Shown here: positions 1-6,087 of the stretch, one piece after another
How the letters are laid out: each line of letters opens with the position of its first letter
How positions within the stretch are numbered: the stretch's first letter is position 1
Assembly: GCA_029879555.1 (NCBI GenBank)
Contig: JAOUQB010000108.1
Coordinates: 1-7,491 of the forward strand
Length of the DNA: 7,491 nt
Source: Nitrospirota bacterium
Lineage (GTDB): Bacteria; Nitrospirota; Nitrospiria; Nitrospirales; UBA8639
Reading direction: 5' to 3'
Notes under the pieces: model-generated
The model's database searches: none
The model's input: the letters and a program-made list of their open reading frames with translations, nothing else
What the model was told of the DNA's origin: nothing
Made by a program: the position numbers and the translations under genes

Positions 1-145
1 GTTGTGCGCGGTGGGGAAACACCCAGGCCGAGCGGTGATCATTGTCACGCATGATTCCCGGATCTTTGAATTTGGTGATCGGATCGTCCATATGGAAGAT
101 GGTCGTGTGGGGCAAATTCAACAGGGACAGGAGGATCTGAACTAA
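1..145 (+). CDS. ABC transporter ATP-binding protein, C-terminal end (5' partial)
   Basis: Only the last 47 codons are inside the window, reading from base 2 to the TAA at 143-145. The fragment shows the end of an ABC ATPase nucleotide-binding domain: a hydrophobic strand followed by the H-loop (switch histidine) in VIIVTHDSRIFEFGDRI, with His at bases 50-52, then the usual closing strand HMEDGRV. Walker A, Walker B and the signature motif lie upstream and cannot be checked. The VTHD-x-D-R-I/V-x-M-x-D-G-R pattern is typical of MacB/LolD/DevA-type ATPases that power export with a separate permease. The next gene is an HlyD-type adaptor whose ATG overlaps this stop by one base, so this is very likely the energising subunit of the same exporter. 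Which member of the MacB/LolD/DevA group it belongs to cannot be decided from the tail alone. Confidence 0.88.
   Translation, partial: LCAVGKHPGRAVIIVTHDSRIFEFGDRIVHMEDGRVGQIQQGQEDLN
129..134 (+). promoter_or_regulatory. Ribosome binding site of the adaptor gene
   Basis: AGGAGG lies 10 bases upstream of the ATG at 145, inside the last codons of the ATPase gene. With the one-base stop/start overlap, it points to translational coupling of ATPase and adaptor. Confidence 0.7.
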
Positions 146-1149
146 TGGTCTTTCGACGGTTGAGTGTCTGGCTGGCGGTCGCAGGGGTGCTGTTGACGAT
201 CGCTACCTTGTGGGGTGCGCGAGAAAAACCGGCTGCGCCGCCACCGATGGAGGCGCCACCACACAATCCCTATTCAGCAACGGTCGCGGCAGCGGGAATT
301 ATTGAAGCCGTCAATGAAAATGTCCGGATCGCGCCGCCGCTCTCTGGGCTCGTCACCAAGGTCTTTGTGGGAGTGGCCGATCATGTGAAGGAAGGGGATC
401 CGCTATTTCAATTAGATGACCGGGAAGTACGCGCGCAATTGCACACGAAAACAGATTCGCTGCCGTCGGCTTCTGCCAGAATCGCGGAACAGGACATTCG
501 GCTTCGTGATCTTCAACATCAATTGGCGCGGTTGCAGGCCGTGAAAGATCGGCGAGCGGTGAGTGAAGATGATGTCCAACGTAAATGGCATGAAGTAGAG
601 GCGGCCAAGCGAGGCCTGATCCGTTTTCGGGCGGAATTGCAGTTAGCGCGAACGCAACGCGATGAAGTACAAGCGATTCTTGAGCGGCTCACGGTTCGTG
701 CCCCAAGGGCGGGGACGATTTTGCAGGTCAATATTCGGGCCGGAGAATATGCCACGGTTAACGCGAATGACCCTCTGATCTTATTAGGTGACATCGAGAC
801 GTTTCAGGTGCGAGCAGATATTGATGAGGTCAATGCGCCACTCGTGGTGCCGGGTAGTCCGGCTGTGGCCTATTTGAAAGGCCAAACTAAACAGGCCATT
901 TCACTGACCTTTGATCGCATTGAACCCTATATTGTTCCCAAGCGATCTTTGACTGGCGACAACCGTGAACGAGTCGATACCCGCGTCCTTCAAGTCATTT
1001 ATCAATTCGAGAAACCGAATTTCCCTATTTACGTCGGACAACAAGTGGATGTCTTTATTGAACGCGAGGAGACTCAGGTGATGAGCCACAAAGACGACGC
1101 AGAGATGAAGATCGAGCAGATTGATGCCGCACCGATTCAGAATAGATAA
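145..1149 (+). CDS. HlyD/DevB-like periplasmic adaptor (membrane fusion) subunit of ABC exporter
   Basis: This 334-residue protein would be anchored in the inner membrane by an N-terminal helix (about residues 5-24) and project into the periplasm, bridging the ABC transporter and the outer-membrane channel. Residues 45-97 form the first lipoyl half (GIIEAVNENVRIAPPLSG, then VKEGDPLFQLDD). Residues 98-183 form a coiled-coil hairpin rich in Arg, Gln and Glu. The second lipoyl half follows (VRAPRAGTILQVNIRAGEY, 184-202), then beta-barrel and membrane-proximal segments (about 215-308) ending near YVGQQVDVFIER. This is the normal membrane fusion protein order and length. The last 25 residues are polar and charged and look like a disordered tail. 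An AGGAGG ribosome binding site at 129-134 sits 10 bases before the ATG. The overlap with the upstream ATPase and the downstream NodT channel support an ATP-driven tripartite exporter, DevB-like rather than RND-linked. The substrate is unknown. Confidence 0.9.
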   Translation: MVFRRLSVWLAVAGVLLTIATLWGAREKPAAPPPMEAPPHNPYSATVAAAGIIEAVNENVRIAPPLSGLVTKVFVGVADHVKEGDPLFQLDDREVRAQLHTKTDSLPSASARIAEQDIRLRDLQHQLARLQAVKDRRAVSEDDVQRKWHEVEAAKRGLIRFRAELQLARTQRDEVQAILERLTVRAPRAGTILQVNIRAGEYATVNANDPLILLGDIETFQVRADIDEVNAPLVVPGSPAVAYLKGQTKQAISLTFDRIEPYIVPKRSLTGDNRERVDTRVLQVIYQFEKPNFPIYVGQQVDVFIEREETQVMSHKDDAEMKIEQIDAAPIQNR

Positions 1150-1197
1150 CTGCCCGATGCCATATATTCTCTCACCTCTCAGCATCACCAGCCGTTT

Positions 1198-1231
1198 CCT
1201 CCCCTTTGTAAGGGGAGGACGAAGGTGGGGT
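1198..1231 (+). repeat. Perfect 9-bp hairpin within a probable dispersed repeat
   Basis: CCTCCCCTT (1198-1206) and AAGGGGAGG (1210-1218) are exact reverse complements around a three-base TGT loop. They are followed by CGAAGGTGGGGT (1220-1231). I recall the combination of a CCTCCCC/GGGGAGG hairpin and a GGTGGGGT tail as a common intergenic repeat in several proteobacterial-type genomes; this is from memory and unchecked. No T-run follows, so it is unlikely to be a strong intrinsic terminator. It may stabilise or partly attenuate the mRNA between the adaptor and channel genes. The stem contains an SD-like GGGGAGG that would be hidden when folded, while the AAGGTGG at 1222-1228 stays free. Confidence 0.6.
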
Positions 1232-1237
1232 AGAAGT

Positions 1238-2734
1238 GTGCATGACTGTAAGACGCGAGGTTGGGGGATAACAGTGCTGACCATAGTCATCATGGCGGGT
1301 GTGACACAAGGCTGTCTGCTCGGACCTGATTTCCAACGGCCTGATTCCCTGGTTCCTCAGGATTGGAAGACGATGACGATGGCGGGGGAGACAGCAAGCC
1401 TTTCTGTTTCAGTCGGGTCGGTCCCTGAAGTGGCGTGGTGGCAGGTGTTTCAGAATGATGAATTAAATCATCTCATCGAACAGGCCATGGAGCGGAATCA
1501 TGATGTGCGACAAGCGGGCTTTCGCGTGATGGAAGCGCGGGCGTTGGCACAAGGGGCGGGGGCGGGGCTGTACCCCAATGTGTCTGTCGATGGCACCTAC
1601 ACACGCGTTCGACGATCAGAAACCATTCTCGTAGCCCCAACCGGTGGGTCTGCGCCAGGGTTCGCTCCTCCAGGAGCCAATTTTAACCTCTGGAACGCCG
1701 CGCTGGATTTGCGATGGGAGCTAGACCTGTGGGGCCGTATCCGCCGAAGCCAAGAAGCGTTTTCGGCTGAAGCCTTTGCCAGCGACATGAACCGGCGAGG
1801 GATTGTGTTGTCACTCATCAGCGACGTGGGGCAAGGATATTTTCGACTCCGAGAATTAGACGAACAACTAGAAATTGCCACACGCAATCTCACGCTGCAA
1901 CAAGACTCACTCTCCATCATCCAATCCAGGGCTGATGCCGGCCTGGTATCAGATCTGGATGTGAAGCGGGCAGAAATTCTCGTTTCTGAAACGGCCGCGC
2001 AAGTGCCGGAGCTGCGTCGTGTACGAGCCGTGCAACAGCATCAATTAGAATGGCTCACTGGAAGGCAGCCAAATTCCCTGAGCCTTGGGACTAAGCCGCT
2101 GCGTACCGTGTGGATCCAACCGACGATTCCTATTGGATTGCCAGCTGATTTGCTGCAACGCCGTCCGGATATTGTGGAAGTGGAAGAGAACTTAAGGGCC
2201 GCCAATGCGCGAATTGGAGAAGCCCGGGCCTATTTTTTCCCCACCGTGGCCATCACGGGGACTGGGGGATTTCAAACCAGTGAATTCACGCAATGGTTCA
2301 AATGGGCGAGTCGAAATTTGAGTGTCGGCCCATCCGTTTCCTTACCCATATTTGAAGGCTACACCAATATGGCCCGGCTAGAAGTGGCTGAGTCGCAGTA
2401 TCAGCAATTGTTAGAGCAATACCAACAGACAATTCTCACTGCCTTTCGTGAAGTCGCCGACGTGCTGACGGCATTGGAAACCCGACAAGAGCAATTGGGG
2501 TATCAACAGCAGCGAGTGCAATCCGCCCAAGAGGCTCGCGAGTTAGCCGAAATTCGCTATCGCCAGGGTCTCGTCACCTATTTAGATGTGCTAGAGGCTC
2601 AGCGGACCGTGCTGGCGGCGGAATTACAACTCGTCCAAACCCAACGTGCACGTCTCACGGACATGGTCACCCTCTTCAAAGCCATCGGCGGCGGCTGGGG
2701 AGAAGAGCTATTGGTTCGTACCACACTCCCGTAA
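1238..2734 (+). CDS. NodT-family outer-membrane efflux channel lipoprotein (TolC-like)
   Basis: This is the outer-membrane exit duct of the exporter. From a GTG start it has 498 residues, the usual size. The N-terminus is a lipoprotein signal, ITVLTIVIMAGVTQGC, with the acylated Cys at residue 26, followed by the family's typical CLLGPDFQRP. Two OEP repeats follow: one opens with VAWWQVFQNDELNHLIEQA, and the second with LLQRRPDIVEVEENLRAANA and IGEARAYFFPTVAITGTGG. The C-terminal half ends with YRQGLVTYLDVLEAQRTVL, another hallmark. The frame stays open upstream to ATGs at 1121 and 1157, but those starts would put 53-64 residues, including a translated repeat hairpin, before the lipobox Cys. 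The GTG at 1238 gives a normal 25-residue signal and has AAGGTGG nine bases upstream, so I prefer it. The Thr at lipobox position -3 is atypical. It lies 88 bases after the adaptor gene, presumably in the same operon. Confidence 0.92.
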   Translation: MHDCKTRGWGITVLTIVIMAGVTQGCLLGPDFQRPDSLVPQDWKTMTMAGETASLSVSVGSVPEVAWWQVFQNDELNHLIEQAMERNHDVRQAGFRVMEARALAQGAGAGLYPNVSVDGTYTRVRRSETILVAPTGGSAPGFAPPGANFNLWNAALDLRWELDLWGRIRRSQEAFSAEAFASDMNRRGIVLSLISDVGQGYFRLRELDEQLEIATRNLTLQQDSLSIIQSRADAGLVSDLDVKRAEILVSETAAQVPELRRVRAVQQHQLEWLTGRQPNSLSLGTKPLRTVWIQPTIPIGLPADLLQRRPDIVEVEENLRAANARIGEARAYFFPTVAITGTGGFQTSEFTQWFKWASRNLSVGPSVSLPIFEGYTNMARLEVAESQYQQLLEQYQQTILTAFREVADVLTALETRQEQLGYQQQRVQSAQEARELAEIRYRQGLVTYLDVLEAQRTVLAAELQLVQTQRARLTDMVTLFKAIGGGWGEELLVRTTLP

Positions 2735-2815
2735 TTTTTACGTTTCAGCCGGATACTTCCCCTTTCAATATTCCTGCTTTCGTACGGTAACTTTCAATTG
2801 GGAGATTCTGAAGTT

Positions 2816-2851
2816 CCTTCTTTCTTGAGGGAGAAGGTAAGGATGAGGGTG
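2816..2851 (+). repeat. Imperfect hairpin of a second dispersed-repeat type, possible end of the exporter transcript
   Basis: CCTTCTTTC (2816-2824) pairs with GGGAGAAGG (2829-2837) over nine positions, with two G-U pairs and a TTGA loop. The tail AAGGATGAGGGTGA follows the stem. The layout matches a widespread intergenic repeat of the form 'stem, GGTTAGGGTGAGGGTGA', remembered and not searched. It begins 81 bases after the channel gene stop. There is no U-tract, so a terminator role is uncertain. It marks the boundary between the exporter operon and the toxin-antitoxin module. Confidence 0.45.
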
Positions 2852-2958
2852 AAAACGTGAACTGGCCATTACCCAACTATTCCTGGTGTCAATCCGGTAT
2901 GGGCTAGACGGGTCTACCAGTTATTTGGCGTCGTATGAGCATCGTTCGATCAATTTTC

Positions 2959-2987
2959 TTGACTAACTTAATTAGTCCAATTAGAGT
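2959..2987 (+). promoter_or_regulatory. Candidate promoter and operator of the toxin-antitoxin module
   Basis: TTGACT (2959-2964) followed after 17 bases by TAGAGT (2982-2987) resembles a sigma70 -35/-10 pair; the -10 matches consensus at four of six positions. The inverted repeat GACTAA-CTTAA-TTAGTC (2961-2977) overlaps the -35 and spacer. That is where a Phd/YefM antitoxin or its toxin complex would bind to repress its own operon. The usual -10 to start distance would place the first transcribed base at or next to the ATG at 2994, which suggests a leaderless or nearly leaderless mRNA. The arms are seen directly; promoter and operator function are inferred. Confidence 0.45.
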
Positions 2988-2993
2988 TGAGGC

Positions 2994-3224
2994 ATGGCAA
3001 TCGTCACCATCCATCAAGCCAAGACACATTTTTCAAAATTGATTCAACGAGCTTTGGCGGGGGAAGAAATTATTGTGGCCAAAGGGAAAGAACCCGTCGC
3101 GAAAATTGTTCCCATTCCCGAAGCCCAAAAAAGACGGACATTGGGTGGCGCAAAAGGCATTGTGAAATATATCTCAAGCGATTTTGATGATGCACTTGAT
3201 GAATTTTCGGATGCTTTGGGATGA
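2994..3224 (+). CDS. Type II antitoxin, Phd/YefM family
   Basis: This 76-residue protein would bind and neutralise the toxin encoded next to it and repress the shared promoter. Residues 1-45 match the Phd/YefM DNA-binding fold: MAIVTIHQAKTHFSKLI, then GEEIIVAKGKEPVAKIVPI, a very characteristic pattern. Residues 46-76 form a toxin-binding tail: a basic stretch KRR, then GGAKGIVKYI, and the acidic helix SDFDDALDEFSDAL. Length is normal for the family. GAGG at 2989-2992 is only one base from the ATG, too close for a standard ribosome binding site, which agrees with a possible leaderless start. The gene overlaps the toxin by four bases (ATGA at 3221-3224), giving the usual antitoxin-first coupling. 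A competing frame starting at 2987 gives a Cys/Arg-rich, unrecognisable product and is a shadow. Confidence 0.92.
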   Translation: MAIVTIHQAKTHFSKLIQRALAGEEIIVAKGKEPVAKIVPIPEAQKRRTLGGAKGIVKYISSDFDDALDEFSDALG

Positions 3225-3607
3225 AGTATTTGTTCGATACACATGTGATGCTCTGGTTTCTAGAGGACGCCGATGAACTCAGCAAAAAGGCGAGGCAAAT
3301 CCTTCAGAATGGAGAAAACGAATTATTTTGGAGCGCAGCAAGTTTTTGGGAATTGACGGTAAAAATTTCATTAGGAAAACTCAAGCTGCAAAAAGGCTGG
3401 CAAGCTTTTCTGGAACAAGAAAAAAAAGTTAATAGAATTCTGGATCTTCCTATCCATGAACGACATTGTGAACCACACCTGACACTTCCTTGGATTCATC
3501 GAGACCCCTTTGATCGCTTATTAATCTGCCAAGCCATCTCAGAAAAATTCACCCTCCTGACCAAAGACGAGATCATTCGCCAATACCCCGTCAAAACTGT
3601 GTGGTAG
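3221..3607 (+). CDS. Type II toxin, PIN-domain ribonuclease (VapC-like)
   Basis: This 128-residue PIN-domain protein is a predicted magnesium-dependent RNase that would cleave RNA when the antitoxin is lost. The acidic metal-binding residues are in place: Asp6 in MKYLFDTHVMLWFL, Glu44 in SAASFWELTVKISLGKL, Asp95 and Asp98 in HRDPFDRLLICQA, and Asp116 in LLTKDE. The DTHVLLW opening and RDPFDRLL motif mark the PIN subgroup usually paired with Phd/YefM antitoxins, not the classical VapB-VapC pair. Nothing appears truncated, so the toxin is probably active. Base composition is low: 24/60 and 22/60 G+C in rows 3301-3360 and 3361-3420, against 33/60 in row 4681-4740 of the TIR gene. That suggests separate acquisition. 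Cellular target RNA is unknown. Confidence 0.92.
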   Translation: MKYLFDTHVMLWFLEDADELSKKARQILQNGENELFWSAASFWELTVKISLGKLKLQKGWQAFLEQEKKVNRILDLPIHERHCEPHLTLPWIHRDPFDRLLICQAISEKFTLLTKDEIIRQYPVKTVW

Positions 3608-3777
3608 GCCGTGTTCGTCGGTGTGGCTACGTTTCCACTAACGCACTGACATCTTTCTTGCTTCATGCCTCCCTCTAGATTCATTTTTCTGTCCGCGTTA
3701 GACTGGGCAACATCTGCAAGCCGAGTTTACTAATCGAACACGTGTTGAATAATTCCTACAATGAGGCAGGGGCAGCG
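3608..3777 (+). other. Intergenic spacer before the TIR operon
   Basis: These 170 bases separate the toxin gene from the secreted-protein gene. I found no RNA gene, no hairpin with a T-run and no convincing -35/-10 pair. The frame of the next gene is open from an ATG at 3742, but that stretch lacks a ribosome binding site. AGGGG at 3768-3772 is the binding site for the ATG at 3778. A promoter for the three-gene operon is expected here but cannot be pinned down by eye. Confidence 0.4.
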
Positions 3778-4545
3778 ATGAGCGTGAAACCATATATTTT
3801 GGGAATCTGTCTGTGTTTCTTTTATCTCAGTGTTCCCGCCACTGGTGTGTGGGCGCAGCTTGATTTGCAATATCAACAGCGGGGAGATCGCTATGAAGGC
3901 GTGAAGCCCAAGCCGGTATCCGGGTATGACATTGAATTGATTTCGGTGTTGACGGATTATGAAGAACCGCTCACAGGCGAAAATTTCCCCAAGCGCCTGA
4001 CCCTTCGGTTTTATTTAGAGAAGGAAGACGATGCTCATCTCACGGTTCGAGAACTGGATTATCGAGCCTATTATTGGTTAGACAAGGTTCAACCGGGTCA
4101 ACCCTGGAAGTCAGGTTTTCAGAATGTCTTTACCTGGCCGACCGATCCCGTTCTGAATCAACTCGTCCCCAAGCTGGCGGTATCTGAAATCGGCGCCTTG
4201 GTGCGGATAGGCCATGCGACGGGTTCCACCATCGAGGAGGTCGCACCGGCGGTGCTATACCATACCAATCCACCTGAAACCGTTGAGGGATATCGGTTTA
4301 CGATGAAAACGGGCGAAGATGCGAGGCTTCTTGCTACCGTCATTCAGCAAGCGACCGGCCAGCCCATCGGGACTCCTCAGAAATTTCGACGCAAGCGTGC
4401 GGGACGTCCCTTTACCATTCATTGGGATGCAAAGACCGCTCCTGAGGGTTCCTATATCTTGCGGGTCACGGGGTTCTCCCTGTCCACGAATCAATCCATC
4501 AACAAAGAAGTGCATTTCTATCACCAGCCGACCCTCACCCCCTAA
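3778..4545 (+). CDS. Secreted hypothetical protein with possible Ig-like C-terminus
   Basis: I do not recognise a named family. From the ATG at 3778 it has 255 residues and opens with a clear Sec signal, MSVKPYILGICLCFFYLSV, with likely cleavage after VWA at residue 26. The ATG at 3742 would add 12 polar residues in front of the signal and has no ribosome binding site, whereas AGGGG lies five bases before 3778. The mature part is rich in aromatic residues and short beta-like segments: YDIELISVLTDYEEPLTG, LTLRFYLEKEDDAHLTVREL, YRAYYWLDKV. The last part, about 205-250, has FTIHWDAKTAPEGSYILRVTG, which resembles FlgD-type Ig modules (x-W-D-x-x-x-x-x-P-x-G-x-Y-x-L-x-V). The protein is probably periplasmic. 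It ends 18 bases before the TIR gene and likely shares its transcript, so a ligand-binding or partner role for the TIR protein's exported domain is plausible but inferred. Confidence 0.8.
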   Translation: MSVKPYILGICLCFFYLSVPATGVWAQLDLQYQQRGDRYEGVKPKPVSGYDIELISVLTDYEEPLTGENFPKRLTLRFYLEKEDDAHLTVRELDYRAYYWLDKVQPGQPWKSGFQNVFTWPTDPVLNQLVPKLAVSEIGALVRIGHATGSTIEEVAPAVLYHTNPPETVEGYRFTMKTGEDARLLATVIQQATGQPIGTPQKFRRKRAGRPFTIHWDAKTAPEGSYILRVTGFSLSTNQSINKEVHFYHQPTLTP

Positions 4546-4563
4546 ACGTATGGGCATCTTGTC

Positions 4564-6075
4564 ATGAAGGAGGTCTTCATCAGTTATGCCAGTGAAGATC
4601 GGGCCATCGCGCAGCATGTGGCCCAAGGCCTGGAAGCGGCTGGGGTGTCGGTCTGGTGGGATCGGCACATTCAAGTGGGGAGTGAGTGGGATAAGACCAT
4701 TGAAGACGCCCTAGCGGCGGCGAAATGTGTGGTCGTCTTGTGGACGGGGCCGGCCAAAGCCTCGCGGTGGGTGCGGGCGGAAGCGCGTGCAGCCTTACAA
4801 CACGGACAGATTGTGCCGGTCATGCTAGAGGCTGATGCGATTCCATTGGCGTTTACCGGAATCCAATCCTTACGATTTCTGGGATGGGATGGAGCCGCCG
4901 AATCGAAGGCATTTAACATTCTTCTTGGGGTCATCAAGGCCAAATTAGAGGGGAAACCCGTCTCATTCCCCGTGGAAGCGGCCACGAAGGCGTCATGGGT
5001 TGGCAAGATTGCCGCAGTGGTCGGCCTCAAGATGCTGGTGTCCGTCACGGTGGCGGTGTTGCTGATGGCGAGCTCATTGTGGCGTCTTGATGCGGATGTG
5101 ACCATCCAGGTACAGACGGGCCGCCTCGAATTCCTGGTCAATCCTGGGAATGAACAAAAATCGCTCACCGACCTGCTCTCCTTTACGAAACTCTCCTTGC
5201 AACATGTCGGGCAGATGTCTTTGAGTCCCGATCAACTGTTAGTGGCCAACCCGGACCAACTGGATTGGGACACGGATACGTATCCTCCAGAAGCCTGGGT
5301 CGCCTTACCAAGCCATGGGCGAGTACAGCAATTTCATGCGGTACAGTCGGGAGTCAGTCCAATGGTGACGTTGGAATCGCCGGAGAGGAAGGAATCGGTG
5401 GTAGGAAAGCTGGATGCCATTGTCTTATCCCAGCCGGCAACGATCACCTTGGAAATGACCAATGCTCGAACAATCTCCCTTGCCATCAGATCCAAGGCGA
5501 GTCCGCAGCGTGTGGTCCTTTCTGGTTTAACATTAGTCGATGTGGTGGCAGAAGGATTGACCTTCAAGGAGGCGGGCATTTTGCCATTTTCTCAAGATCA
5601 GGAGCTGACCTATCAAGCTCTGTTTGACCATGCGACAGGAACCATCACCGTGAATGGAATGGATTCGACCTTTATCGCCGTCATCAATCCGGAAGCCTCT
5701 CCCGAGACGCTGCTGTTTTCCTCAACGGAGTTGCCAGTGGAATCGGTCGATGTGTCCTGGCAAGATCCGAAAACCGGGGAGCGGAGGAGCCATCCCCAAT
5801 TTCAAGGCACTGTTCGCTATCGCGCGCTTCCAGATTTGCCGGAGGTCAACTTTCAAGCGCCGCTGTTTTTGACGGTTGAGAAACTTGAGAGATTTGAAAT
5901 CCTCTCGATTCGTCTCGATTCAATTACTGAGACGTTTGCCATTGAGATGCAAGGAACGGCGGGCTATCTGAAAATAGGCACCCGAGACAATCCTCAAGAC
6001 CTCAGGCCGACGGTGTTCGATGTCATTGGGTATCATCCCATCCTAGCACCAGTTCGTCATCTTATCGGGCTGTAG
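4564..6075 (+). CDS. TIR-domain transmembrane protein with large exported C-terminal domain
   Basis: The 503-residue protein starts with a TIR domain (about 1-125): strand A KEVFISYASEDRAIAQHVA, then GVSVWWDRHIQVGSEWDKTI, EDALAAAKCVVVLWTG, and SRWVRAEARAAL. Bacterial TIR domains of this type are often NAD+-consuming effectors or signal-molecule makers. By comparison with SARM1, Glu73 in WVRAEA is the expected catalytic Glu, and it is present. A single hydrophobic helix lies at about 148-171 (VGKIAAVVGLKMLVSVTVAV). The remaining ~330 residues have alternating hydrophobic, beta-rich sequence with no Cys and no family I recognise. With the TIR inside, this part would face the periplasm. No good ribosome binding site precedes the ATG, so coupling to the upstream gene is likely. 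Upstream and downstream gaps are 18 and 12 bases, both neighbours being predicted exported proteins. The TIR call is firm; sensing and effector roles are inference. Confidence 0.88.
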   Translation: MKEVFISYASEDRAIAQHVAQGLEAAGVSVWWDRHIQVGSEWDKTIEDALAAAKCVVVLWTGPAKASRWVRAEARAALQHGQIVPVMLEADAIPLAFTGIQSLRFLGWDGAAESKAFNILLGVIKAKLEGKPVSFPVEAATKASWVGKIAAVVGLKMLVSVTVAVLLMASSLWRLDADVTIQVQTGRLEFLVNPGNEQKSLTDLLSFTKLSLQHVGQMSLSPDQLLVANPDQLDWDTDTYPPEAWVALPSHGRVQQFHAVQSGVSPMVTLESPERKESVVGKLDAIVLSQPATITLEMTNARTISLAIRSKASPQRVVLSGLTLVDVVAEGLTFKEAGILPFSQDQELTYQALFDHATGTITVNGMDSTFIAVINPEASPETLLFSSTELPVESVDVSWQDPKTGERRSHPQFQGTVRYRALPDLPEVNFQAPLFLTVEKLERFEILSIRLDSITETFAIEMQGTAGYLKIGTRDNPQDLRPTVFDVIGYHPILAPVRHLIGL

Positions 6076-6080
6076 GAGAG
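6075..6080 (+). promoter_or_regulatory. Ribosome binding site selecting the GTG start at 6088
   Basis: GGAGAG overlaps the last base of the TIR gene stop codon and lies seven bases before the GTG at 6088. It decides for this GTG over the in-frame ATG at 6121, which lacks a comparable site. Confidence 0.65.
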
Positions 6081-6087
6081 ACTGATC

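Noticed and set aside
901..1293. 130-residue minus-strand frame across the adaptor/channel junction
   Set aside because: It runs antisense to the conserved adaptor C-terminus and the repeat hairpin, with no family motif and no supported start.
2646..2828. 60-residue plus-strand frame running past the channel stop
   Set aside because: It is mostly an alternative frame of the channel C-terminus, with no ribosome binding site and no homology seen.
2883..2920. Small palindromes: TAGAC-GG-GTCTA (2905-2916) nested in CTGGT/ACCAG
   Set aside because: The arms are five bases and partly overlap, so only one pairing can form. This is too weak to call a structured RNA, operator or attachment site.
3742..3777. 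Upstream ATG at 3742 for the secreted protein
   Set aside because: It lacks a ribosome binding site and would place 12 polar residues before the signal peptide. The ATG at 3778 has AGGGG five bases upstream.
4671..5168. 165-residue open frame on the minus strand inside the TIR gene
   Set aside because: Its Ser/Thr/Arg-rich, low-complexity product has no recognisable motif and lies wholly under a strong TIR-transmembrane coding frame. It is an antisense shadow.
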